From the NCBI GenBank assembly GCA_900546695.1, contig URDX01000008.1, positions 1 to 64,000 of the forward strand: a stretch of 64,000 nucleotides of DNA, given 5' to 3'. Both the position numbers and the translations under genes were made by a program. The notes below the pieces were generated by a model that did not search any database, had not been told where the DNA came from, and worked only from the letters and a program-made list of their open reading frames with translations. The DNA is from an uncultured Eubacteriales bacterium (GTDB lineage Bacteria; Bacillota; Clostridia; Oscillospirales; CAG-272). This document shows positions 35,269 to 43,376 of this stretch, in pieces (position 1 is the first letter of the stretch; each line of letters starts with the position of its first letter).

Positions 35269-36270
35269 ATGGGAAAGAAAATCGGAATAGATCTCGGCAC
35301 ATCAAATACTCTCATCTACATAGAGGGTGAGGATATCGTCAGTCAGGTGAGCGCCGTTGCGGTCGAAGAGGACAGCGGAAAGCTGCTTGCCGCGGGCAAC
35401 GAGGCGGTCTCGCTCTGCGGACGCATTCCGGGTGCTGCGCATCTTGAATATCCCTTCCGCTCGGGGGCGGATATTCACAGCGAGAGCTTCGTATACTATA
35501 TGCGGCGGATGCTCGAGACGGCAGGAAAGGGCGGTATTATCGGGCATACCGTGCTGCTCTGTCTGCCCGGTGCCGTTCCCGACGACGCAGAGGAGACGGT
35601 GTATAAGGAGCTGCACCGTTACGGCGTGCGCGATGTCATGCTTGTCTCAAAGATAGCATGTGCTGCGGCGGGTGCGGGAATTTCGGACGACGACCGCGGG
35701 GTCAGCATGATAGTCGATCTCGGCGGCGGCGAAACGCAGGCGGCGACCTTCTCGCTCGGCAGGATAACGCATTCATCGGTCATCGGAACGGGCGGCGACG
35801 CGCTCGATGCAAGCATCGCGGCGTATCTCGCCATATCCAAGGGGCTGAGGGTCAATTTTGCCGAGGCGGAGCGCATAAAGACCGCGATAGGCGGCGTATG
35901 GAAGCGCGATTCGGAGCCCGACTGCACCGCATTCGGCGTAAACGTCGGCGACGGTCTGCCGAACAGCTGCACCGTTACGGGACGAGAGGTATTCGGCGCT
36001 ATCAGCGAGCCCGTCAAAAAGATAGCCGTAGGCATACGCAGCTTCTATCTCTCGCTTACACCGACCGAGCGCGGCAGCATCGCAAAGCGCGGAATAATCC
36101 TGACGGGCGGCGGCAGCTGCCTGTTCGGAATGCCCGAGCTGCTCGGAGCGTCGCTCGGCGAGGAGATTAGGGTCACGGCGGAGCCGCTTGCAACGGCTGC
36201 GCTCGGCTTCTCAAAAATTCTCGGCACCGAAAAGGGCAAGCCCCGCAGCACGAGGAGCAACACAAAATAA
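35269..36270 (+). CDS. MreB/Mbl-like bacterial actin
   Basis: Actin-like ATPase of the MreB family, whose members organise cell-wall synthesis. The 333-residue protein shows the phosphate-1 loop GIDLGTSNTLIY, the phosphate-2 loop MIVDLGGGETQAATFSLG, the following GGDALDASIAAYL with an ERIK helix, and the adenosine loop GIILTGGGSCLFGMPELL. Between these the sequence is clearly divergent from canonical MreB, for example no close match to the usual PxGMVVDIGGGT environment, so it is probably a paralogue rather than the main MreB. No mreC or mreD follows. AAAGGAAAC precedes the ATG. It lies between comF and a peptidase, all in the same direction. Confidence 0.8.
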   Translation: MGKKIGIDLGTSNTLIYIEGEDIVSQVSAVAVEEDSGKLLAAGNEAVSLCGRIPGAAHLEYPFRSGADIHSESFVYYMRRMLETAGKGGIIGHTVLLCLPGAVPDDAEETVYKELHRYGVRDVMLVSKIACAAAGAGISDDDRGVSMIVDLGGGETQAATFSLGRITHSSVIGTGGDALDASIAAYLAISKGLRVNFAEAERIKTAIGGVWKRDSEPDCTAFGVNVGDGLPNSCTVTGREVFGAISEPVKKIAVGIRSFYLSLTPTERGSIAKRGIILTGGGSCLFGMPELLGASLGEEIRVTAEPLATAALGFSKILGTEKGKPRSTRSNTK

Positions 36271-36356
36271 TTCGCCCGCAAAGTGATAAGAGGGGGTATT
36301 TTGTCCCCGCACGGGCATAATAGAACCGACAGTATACCGAAAGGAACAGAAATCCA

Positions 36357-39335
36357 ATGTCGAAAAATATCAAGAGCACAGCGGAACTTTCGCTCCCCGC
36401 AGCATATGAGATCGAGTATTCCGAGAGCCTGCCCGACGTTGACAGCCTCGGCATTGTTCTGCGTCATAAGAAGAGCGGCGCGCGCGTCTGCCTTATCTCG
36501 AACGACGACGAGAACAAGGTGTTTTACATCGGCTTCCGCACCCCCGTCACCGACGACACGGGCGTACCGCACATCATAGAGCACACCGTGCTCTGCGGCT
36601 CCGGTCGCTATCCCTGCCGCGACCCCTTTATGCTGCTCGCAAAGGGCTCACTTAATACCTTTCTCAACGCCATGACCTACCCCGACAAGACGGTCTACCC
36701 CGTCGCATCCTGCAACGACCATGATTTTGAAAATCTCATGAGCGTTTATATGGACGCGGTCTTTCATCCGAATATCTATAAATACCGCGAGATATTCATG
36801 CAGGAGGGCTGGCATTACGAGCTTGAGAGCCCCGATGATGAGCTTAAGGTCAACGGTATCGTATATAACGAGATGAAGGGCGTGCTTTCCTCCCCCGATT
36901 CGCAGGTGTTTGACGAGCTGTGCAGGGTGCTCTATCCCGACACGACATACGGGCGCAGCTCTGGCGGCGACCCCGAGTGCATCCCCTCGCTGACATACGA
37001 GCAGTATCTCGATTTTCATCGCACGCACTATCACCCCTCTAACAGCTATATCTATCTCTGGGGCGACTGCGACCTCGAGGAACGGCTCGAGTGGATGGAT
37101 AAAAATTATCTCTCGCACTATGACGCGATAGACGTTTCGGATACCGAGATAACCGAGCAGCCGCCGTTCGGCGGTATGCGCCGCGAGCGCGCGTATTTCT
37201 CGGTCGAGCCGGGCAGCGCACAGGGCGAGCGCGACGAGCGCAGCTATCTTGTCTATGCTGCCGCGACCTGCCCGAGCGGCGACCCGCTCGAGTGCATCGC
37301 GTGGGATATTATCGGGGAGGTGCTTGTCGGCACAACGGGCGCACCCATCCGCACCGCGCTGCTTGAGGCGGGCATCGGAGCGGACATATTCGCGGGCGTG
37401 CTCGACCATATCAGACAGAGCGGCATATTCGTAATGGCTAAGAACGCGTGCGCGGAGGACGGCGAGCGCTTCCTTTCCATCGTCCGCGACGGGCTCGCAA
37501 AGGCTGCAGCGGGAATGGATAAGGATGCGCTGCGCGCCGCGCTCAACTCGAGAGAGTTCGCTTATCGCGAGGCGGATTTCGGAAGCACTCCGAAGGGACT
37601 CTGCTACGGTCTCGACCTGCTCCAGAGCTGGCTGTATGACGATTCGTCCGCGCTGCGCTACATGCATCTCGGCGATTGCTACGCAAAGCTGCGCGAGGGC
37701 ATTGACAGCGGCTATTTTGAGTCGCTTATCAAAAAGGCAGCCGACCCGCAGCATGCGGTCATGCTGTCGTATGAGCCGAAGGAAGGGCTCATCGGCGAGG
37801 TTGAGGCGCGTCTTGCCGTAAAGCTTGCCGAATTTAAGGCGTCGCTCGACGAGTCCGAGCTTCGCGGCATAATCGCACAGACCGAGCGTCTGCGCGAGTA
37901 TCAGGAGCGCCCGTCAACGCCTGAGGAGGCTCAGTGTATCCCCGTTCTTTCGCGTTCGGATATCCGCCGCGAGCCGCTTCCGTATTCAAATATCGAATGC
38001 ACCGTAGGCGGTGCACGCGCGGTCGAGCACGAGGGTCAGACGGGCGGAATAGAGTATATCACGCTCTATTTCGACGTCTCAGATCTCCCGCAGCAGTGGC
38101 TGCCCCATATATCCGAGATGTGCGGACTGTGCGGCAGAATGGATACCGCGCATCACAGCTATGCTCAGCTCGCTACCGAGATAAAGCTGAATATAGGAAA
38201 GCTCACTCTCTCCGAGACATCCTATCTGCTCGAGGGCGAGAGCGATAAATTTTCTACCTATGTGACCGTCGAGATAAGCTGTCTCGAGGGCAAGGTGCGC
38301 GAGGCGCTTGCACTCGTGCGCGAGATACTGACCGAGAGCGATTATTCGGATACCCGCCGTCTGCGCGAGCTGCTTGCGGAGTCGCGCTCGGATGTACAGA
38401 GCAAGATATTCTCGCGCGGTCATTCGGTGGCTTCCACCCGCGCGCTGTCTTACCTTTCGCGCTTCTATAAGCTCTCGGACTGGAACGGCGGCATAGGCGC
38501 GTACCGCATGCTCGAAGAAGAGCTTGCCGCGCTCGGTGAGCAGGGCGAGTCGATAGCGCTCACATATGAGCGTGCGGCAAGAGCTGCATTTGACCCCGAA
38601 CGTCTTACCGTCAGCTTCTGCGGCGGCGAGGAGGGCAGTGCGGCGCTTAAATCGTCGATGCCCGAGCTGCTTGACGCGCTGCGCAGCTATACCTGCCCGC
38701 CGAGCACAGAGGGCTGCTGGTTCGGCGGCATGCAGGGCGATATCCTTGCGCGCGAGGATCTTTGCGAGGGCTTTGCGATGTCGAGTCAGGTGCAGTTTGT
38801 CGCAATGGCGGGAAATATGCGCGACGGCGGCTTCAGCTACCGCGGCAGCATGAAGGTGCTTGAGAATGCGATAAATAACGAGTATCTCTATAACGCGGTT
38901 CGCGTTCGCGGCGGAGCATACGGCGTTTTCTGCCGCATAAGCGGTGCGCCGGGATATGTTTATTTCGCATCCTTCCGCGACCCGCGCATGACCGAGACCG
39001 AGCAGGTCTATTGCGGTACCGCCGACTGGGCGAGGGTGCTTGATCCCGACGAGGATGCCGTTATAAGATATATCATAGGTACGTTCAGCGGCATCGACCG
39101 CCCGCTCTCTGTCCGCGAAAAGGCGGCGCGCTCGATGGCAAACTACCTGATGGGTACCGACTTTGAGCGCATCAGACGCGAGCGCCACGAGATGATAGAC
39201 GCGACGGCGGAGCAGCTGCGCGAGGATGCGGGGGCGATCGCTGCGGCGCTTGAGCACAGCGTTCGCTGCACGCTCGGAAACGCGCGCGTAGTACGCGAGT
39301 CGGGCGACTTTAAGAATATTGTTCCGCTTGCCTGA
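36357..39335 (+). CDS. M16C family zinc metallopeptidase (presequence-protease-like)
   Basis: Large insulinase-type protease of the PreP/Cym1 group, which degrades small unfolded peptides inside a closed chamber. The 992-residue length equals the usual two-half architecture. The inverted zinc motif HIIEH is at residues 72-76, and the third ligand glutamate lies in IVYNEMKGVLSS. Other signatures are KGSLNTFLNAMTYPDKTVYP and the C-terminal RVRGGAYGVFCRIS, which aids substrate binding. No signal peptide is visible, so a cytoplasmic role is likely. GAAAGGAAC precedes the ATG. A hairpin terminator lies 236 bases downstream. Confidence 0.92.
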   Translation: MSKNIKSTAELSLPAAYEIEYSESLPDVDSLGIVLRHKKSGARVCLISNDDENKVFYIGFRTPVTDDTGVPHIIEHTVLCGSGRYPCRDPFMLLAKGSLNTFLNAMTYPDKTVYPVASCNDHDFENLMSVYMDAVFHPNIYKYREIFMQEGWHYELESPDDELKVNGIVYNEMKGVLSSPDSQVFDELCRVLYPDTTYGRSSGGDPECIPSLTYEQYLDFHRTHYHPSNSYIYLWGDCDLEERLEWMDKNYLSHYDAIDVSDTEITEQPPFGGMRRERAYFSVEPGSAQGERDERSYLVYAAATCPSGDPLECIAWDIIGEVLVGTTGAPIRTALLEAGIGADIFAGVLDHIRQSGIFVMAKNACAEDGERFLSIVRDGLAKAAAGMDKDALRAALNSREFAYREADFGSTPKGLCYGLDLLQSWLYDDSSALRYMHLGDCYAKLREGIDSGYFESLIKKAADPQHAVMLSYEPKEGLIGEVEARLAVKLAEFKASLDESELRGIIAQTERLREYQERPSTPEEAQCIPVLSRSDIRREPLPYSNIECTVGGARAVEHEGQTGGIEYITLYFDVSDLPQQWLPHISEMCGLCGRMDTAHHSYAQLATEIKLNIGKLTLSETSYLLEGESDKFSTYVTVEISCLEGKVREALALVREILTESDYSDTRRLRELLAESRSDVQSKIFSRGHSVASTRALSYLSRFYKLSDWNGGIGAYRMLEEELAALGEQGESIALTYERAARAAFDPERLTVSFCGGEEGSAALKSSMPELLDALRSYTCPPSTEGCWFGGMQGDILAREDLCEGFAMSSQVQFVAMAGNMRDGGFSYRGSMKVLENAINNEYLYNAVRVRGGAYGVFCRISGAPGYVYFASFRDPRMTETEQVYCGTADWARVLDPDEDAVIRYIIGTFSGIDRPLSVREKAARSMANYLMGTDFERIRRERHEMIDATAEQLREDAGAIAAALEHSVRCTLGNARVVRESGDFKNIVPLA

Positions 39336-39570
39336 GATGTGCGTCACGCGGATGTGTACGCATGCGATGTGAGCTTATGCGAGCGCACGCGGGTGTACGT
39401 ATGAGGATATGCATGCGGATATGCACATGCTTTGCATTGCCGAAAACAGGGCGTGAATAAACGTAACGCAGGTACACGGATGCAAATAAGCGACATGTAT
39501 TAACGTGAGTTAGTGCAACGTGAGTAATCGGAATATGCGGGATGCATATACACAATCGTGAATAAACGAG

Positions 39571-39606
39571 GCGGTCGGGCGTCGCAGTGATGCCCGACCG
39601 TCTTTC
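39571..39606 (+). terminator. Terminator downstream of the M16C peptidase gene
   Basis: CGGTCGGGC at 39572-39580 and GCCCGACCG at 39592-39600 form a perfect stem, followed by TCTTTCT. Confidence 0.65.
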
Positions 39607-39722
39607 TGCGTCGGCGGATGCCCGTGACCGCGCCGTATCGCAGTGACTTGCCGTCGTCGCGCGGCTTGAAGCGCAGCACCGCGCGTCGCGGTTATTTTTT
39701 ATCGTTTTTTTGAAATTTGCTA

Positions 39723-39751
39723 TTGAAAATATCGCGCCATTGTGTTAATAT
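39723..39751 (+). promoter_or_regulatory. Promoter of the D-lyxose isomerase gene
   Basis: TTGAAA at 39723-39728, 17-base spacer, TAATAT at 39746-39751, in an AT-rich patch 50 bases before the start codon. Confidence 0.55.
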
Positions 39752-39802
39752 ATACACATAGGTTTGTTCTTTATTACACCCGATATATAAGGAGATAACA
39801 AA

Positions 39803-40489
39803 ATGAAACGTTCGGAAATCAATAAGATCATCGTTGATGCACTCGCATTCGCGGACAAGATGAACTTCCTGCTCCCGCCCTTTGCGCGTTGGACTCCCGA
39901 GGAGTGGGCTAAGGTCGCTGACGATCCCGAGTACGATGAGATCCGCGACAACATGCTCGGTTGGGATATCACCGACTTCGGAAGCGGTGACTATCATAAG
40001 ATAGGTCTGCTTATGTTCACCATCCGCAACGGTAACTACGGCATGGATAAGTACACCAAGCCCTATGCGGAAAAGATGCTCATCACCGAGGAAAATCAGG
40101 TCACACCTTATCATTTCCACCGTATGAAGATGGAGGATATCATCAACCGCGGCGGCGCCGATCTTGTTGTCAAGCTCTACAACGCCGACGAGAAGGAGGA
40201 CTTTGCCGACACGCCCGTACATGTCAGCATGGACGGCAGAAACTACTTTGTTCCCGCGGGAACCGAGGTCAGAGTAAAGCCCGGGCAGAGCATAACCCTG
40301 CTCCCCGGCTGCTATCACAGCTTCTGGGCAGAGGGCGGCACGGTGCTCATCGGCGAGGTGTCTAAGGTCAACGACGACCGCATCGACAACCGTTTCTATG
40401 AGAAGGTAGGACGCTTCCCCAAGATAGAGGAGGACGAGGCTCCCGTGACCCTGCTCAGCATGGATTACAGCGAGGGCTGCAACGTTTGA
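39803..40489 (+). CDS. D-lyxose/D-mannose family sugar isomerase (cupin)
   Basis: Cupin-fold ketol-isomerase of PF07385, which interconverts D-lyxose and D-xylulose and often also D-mannose and D-fructose. The 228-residue protein has the family N-terminus (INKIIVDALAFADKMNFLLP), the metal-binding cluster TPYHFHRMKMEDIINRGG with two His and a Glu, and the later LLPGCYHSFWAEGG that supplies the last His. Length is as expected. AAGGAG precedes the ATG by eight bases. It has its own promoter. No sugar kinase or transporter clearly dedicated to lyxose is adjacent; the next gene encodes an ABC exporter. Confidence 0.9.
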   Translation: MKRSEINKIIVDALAFADKMNFLLPPFARWTPEEWAKVADDPEYDEIRDNMLGWDITDFGSGDYHKIGLLMFTIRNGNYGMDKYTKPYAEKMLITEENQVTPYHFHRMKMEDIINRGGADLVVKLYNADEKEDFADTPVHVSMDGRNYFVPAGTEVRVKPGQSITLLPGCYHSFWAEGGTVLIGEVSKVNDDRIDNRFYEKVGRFPKIEEDEAPVTLLSMDYSEGCNV

Positions 40490-40638
40490 GCCGCGGCGTG
40501 CACGGACGCATATAAGACTGCGACGGCGTATTCGGCGCAGGGCTGTGCTTTTGCGCGGTGCTCGGCGTGATGTTCGTGCGGCTGTGCTTTTGTGCGGTTT
40601 GCGGTACGTGACGTGTTTGCAAACTATTTAAAATGTCA

Positions 40639-40708
40639 CTATACCCATGTCACATAACGGGTATAGAATGATAAAAGCGGAAGGGGACTTCGTTATGCGA
40701 GGTCCCCT
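40639..40708 (+). promoter_or_regulatory. Two palindromes in the leader of the ABC exporter gene
   Basis: CTATACCC (40639-40646) and GGGTATAG (40659-40666) form an 8-base inverted repeat with a 12-base centre, fit for an operator. Sixteen bases later AGGGGACTTCG (40682-40692) and CGAGGTCCCCT (40698-40708) form an 11-base stem with a five-base loop and no T-run, probably an RNA hairpin in the leader. Both lie within 125 bases of the ABC gene start. Confidence 0.5.
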
Positions 40709-40760
40709 AAATGCAGGTAATATACTTAACTAATTAACTGTTTGTGAAGAGGTGAAAGCA

Positions 40761-42731
40761 ATGGGACCCGGAGGACCGCCTCCGTTCGGACACGACCCGA
40801 ACGGAAAGCTGCGCGAGCCGAAGCCGAAAAGCATAAAGGAGCTGCCGGCATATCTGCGCAGAACACTCGGAAGTTTTTTTTCACGCATGCTCTATATCTA
40901 TCGCATCGTATGGGATACGGGTCCGTGGATACTGTTCGTCATGGTGCTGCTTGCGCTGCTCGACGGCGTTCTGCCGATAATCTCGGCGTTTGTCGGCGCG
41001 CGGATACTCAACGGGCTTGCGGAGGTTTACCCGTCGGTCGCGGAGGCGACATCCACCGTACCGGGCAAGGTCATGACCTTCATCATCCTGTCGTTTGCGA
41101 TATCGTTTATTCAGGCGGTCGCTTCACGCTTCAATAATATCGTTACGAGCATATCCGGCGAGCTTGTCGCAAATAACGTCAATCTCAAGATAATGAATAA
41201 GGCGCGCGAGGTAGATGTTGCAAGCTTTGACCGTCCCGAGTTTTACGAAAAGCTCGAGAACGCGAGCCGCGAGGCGGGGCACCGTCCGCTGCAGATACTT
41301 AACTCGAATTTTTCGATAGTCAGCACGCTCATCAGCATGTTTTCGTTCATCGCCGTGTTGTGGGCGATAAGCCCCGCCGCGCCGTTCGTTATCGTGCTCG
41401 TCAGCATTCCGTCGGCGATAATCAACTTCGTCTATCGGAAAAAGAACGTGTTTTATCTGCGCTTCCATTCTAAAGACAGACGGAAGATGAGCTACTATTC
41501 GTCGCTTCTGACCGATAAGGATATGGTCAAGGAGCTGCGGATATTCGGACTCTACGACGATTTTATCGACCGCTACAAAAAGGTGTACGGCAGCTATTTT
41601 GCGGGACTCAAGAAGATGTACGTGGGCGAGGGCATGCTGCATATTGCCGTGACGCTGCTGACCGCCGCCGTGAACTGCTTTCTGTTTATTTTCATCGCGC
41701 GCGGCGTTTATGCGGGCGAGTATAAGGTGGGCGATTATTCGCTCTATACAGGCGCGCTTATGTCGATATCTGCGGGCCTTTCCGCACTTATCGGAACGAC
41801 CGCGGGCATCTATGAGGGCACGCTCTTCATCGACAACATGATAGATTTCATGAACGAAAAGCCCACTCTTGTACCGAGCCTGCCGCAGCCGCTCACGCCC
41901 GAGCGCCACCTCGGACACCGCATAGAGCTGCGCGGGGTCTCGTTCCGCTATCCCGGTACACAGAGATATGTCTTGAGAAATGTTAATCTTATCATCGAGC
42001 CGGGCGAGACGGTCGTGCTCGTCGGACTCAACGGTGCGGGTAAAACGACACTGATAAAGCTGCTCACCCGACTGTACGACCCGACGGAGGGCACCGTGCT
42101 GCTCGACGGACACGATATCCGCGAGTACGACGTCGGTGAGCTGTATAAGCTGTACGGGATAATCTTTCAGGATTTCGGGCGCTATGCCGCATCGGTCAGC
42201 GAGAATGTCGCGTTCGGTGATAACAGCGTACCGCTCGACGGTGAGAGGGTGCATAGGGCTGCGGAGGAGAGCAGCGCCGACGCATTTATCCGCGCACTCC
42301 CGAACGGCTACGAGACGCCGCTTATGCGCTGGTTCGAGGAAAACGGTATCGAGCCGTCGGTCGGTCAGTGGCAGAAGCTTGCCGTCGCCCGCGCATTCTA
42401 CGGCGATACCGATATAATGATACTCGATGAGCCTACCGCATCGCTCGATGCCATTGCGGAACAGCAGATCTACGATCAGTTTGACGCACTGCGCCGCGGC
42501 AAAACTACCATCTTCGTCTCGCACCGACTCTCGAGCGCGACCGTCGCGGATAAGATAGTCGTGCTGATGAACGGCGAGATAGTCGAGCAGGGAACACACC
42601 GCGAGCTTATCGCACAGGGCGGACATTACTGCGAACTCTTTACGACGCAGGCTCGCCGCTATCTCGACGAGGACGCGGAGGACGCGAGGGGTACGCGGCC
42701 TTTTGAAAAAGGCCTGGCGAAAACTTTATAA
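40761..42731 (+). CDS. ABC exporter (fused membrane and ATPase domains) with altered signature motif
   Basis: A type IV ABC half-exporter of 656 residues: a Pro/Gly-rich leader (1-30), a six-helix membrane domain (about 45-345) and a nucleotide-binding domain. Walker A is GLNGAGKTT (about residue 421), Walker B IMILDEPTAS with the catalytic Glu, and the H-loop FVSHRLS is intact. The ABC signature, usually LSGG(Q/E)WQK in this peptide-exporter-like group, reads PSVGQWQK, so the Leu and the first Gly are replaced. Substrate unknown. ATG 40761 follows AGAGGTG by seven bases. The last 12 codons (GTRPFEKGLAKTL) lie in an inverted-repeat element, so the original C-terminus may have been replaced. 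Confidence 0.85.
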   Translation: MGPGGPPPFGHDPNGKLREPKPKSIKELPAYLRRTLGSFFSRMLYIYRIVWDTGPWILFVMVLLALLDGVLPIISAFVGARILNGLAEVYPSVAEATSTVPGKVMTFIILSFAISFIQAVASRFNNIVTSISGELVANNVNLKIMNKAREVDVASFDRPEFYEKLENASREAGHRPLQILNSNFSIVSTLISMFSFIAVLWAISPAAPFVIVLVSIPSAIINFVYRKKNVFYLRFHSKDRRKMSYYSSLLTDKDMVKELRIFGLYDDFIDRYKKVYGSYFAGLKKMYVGEGMLHIAVTLLTAAVNCFLFIFIARGVYAGEYKVGDYSLYTGALMSISAGLSALIGTTAGIYEGTLFIDNMIDFMNEKPTLVPSLPQPLTPERHLGHRIELRGVSFRYPGTQRYVLRNVNLIIEPGETVVLVGLNGAGKTTLIKLLTRLYDPTEGTVLLDGHDIREYDVGELYKLYGIIFQDFGRYAASVSENVAFGDNSVPLDGERVHRAAEESSADAFIRALPNGYETPLMRWFEENGIEPSVGQWQKLAVARAFYGDTDIMILDEPTASLDAIAEQQIYDQFDALRRGKTTIFVSHRLSSATVADKIVVLMNGEIVEQGTHRELIAQGGHYCELFTTQARRYLDEDAEDARGTRPFEKGLAKTL

Positions 42732-42930
42732 TAGGGGGTCTTTCTCGGGCAGAACGGCTGAGAAAATGATGACTAAGGGTTTCGCCCGCCGACGCGCACT
42801 GACTGAGGCAGTAAGCAGCAGAAAAGTTTCGTCGACCTTTTCAAAGGTCGCGGGGTGTGGGGCGGGGCCCCGCAGAGCGGCGTTTCTTTTTGTTAACTTT
42901 TTCTTTGCGCCTGCGCAATCAAAGAAAAAG
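42690..42930. repeat. Interspersed inverted-repeat element
   Basis: CGCGGCCTTTTGAAAAAGGC with GCGAAAACTTT near 42697-42729 recurs inverted near 42824-42852 (AGTTTCGTCGACCTTTTCAA then GGTCGCGG). Downstream follow a G-rich palindrome (GGGGCGGGGCCCCGC) and a hairpin TTTTTCTTTG ... CAAAGAAAAA near 42899-42931. The layout resembles non-autonomous palindromic repeats dispersed in gut Clostridia; that resemblance is from memory. Only this copy is in the window. The element overlaps the 3' end of the ABC gene. Confidence 0.55.
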
Positions 42931-43038
42931 TGGCTAAGGCTCTGATTTACCTGAATTCGTAGTGATAACACATAACGATACACAAAAAAGTAAGATGTGA
43001 ATCAAGCTGACAATGTTATCAAAGCAGCGGATGTGTTT

Positions 43039-43067
43039 GCCTCCCCCCAACACGGGGGAGGCTTTTT
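43039..43067 (+). terminator. Intrinsic terminator upstream of the decarboxylase operon
   Basis: GCCTCCCCC at 43039-43047 and GGGGGAGGC at 43054-43062 form a perfect stem with a six-base loop, followed by TTTTT. Confidence 0.85.
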
Positions 43068-43195
43068 CGTGTACATTCAGCCCCGCGTTTGCCGCTGTCG
43101 GACAGCTATCCGATAAAAGTCGACAAAAGATGCCGCGAGGGCAAAAAAAGTTGCTCTCGCCGGCGGAATATTCTTGCTAAATCTCCGAAATACGA

Positions 43196-43224
43196 TTGAC
43201 TTTTTAATAATTAAGGTTTATAAT
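43196..43224 (+). promoter_or_regulatory. Sigma-A promoter of the sodium decarboxylase operon
   Basis: TTGACT at 43196-43201, 17-base spacer, TATAAT at 43219-43224. Confidence 0.8.
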
Positions 43225-43376
43225 CTAAGCATAGTAAAATTAAAATGGGGGAAAAGTGGTGAACTCTTCTCCCTGACAGGCTGCGGTATCGTGAATGCTG
43301 CGGGGGCGTGCAGTGCATTCCGCGGTGGGAGCGATGCCGACGAGCCTATAATTTCAGAAGGGAAGATCCGTAAAAG

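Larger units (their letters stand above)
39336..39802. other. Intergenic region with alternating purine-pyrimidine tracts
   Basis: About 467 bases without a gene. Positions 39340-39545 consist largely of recurring GTACGCATGCG-, GATATGCATGCGG- and ACGTGAGT-like units with long alternating purine-pyrimidine runs. A terminator follows at 39571-39606 and the isomerase promoter at 39723-39751. Confidence 0.55.
42732..43376. other. Intergenic region between the ABC exporter and the decarboxylase operon
   Basis: About 645 bases. It holds the remainder of the inverted-repeat element, a terminator at 43039-43067, the operon promoter at 43196-43224 and a leader of about 145 bases. Short frames through the repeat look like repeat translations, not genes. 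Confidence 0.6.

Noticed and set aside
42703..42945. Short frame of 80 codons after the ABC exporter
   Set aside because: It runs through the inverted-repeat element and reads as translated repeat; no start context.
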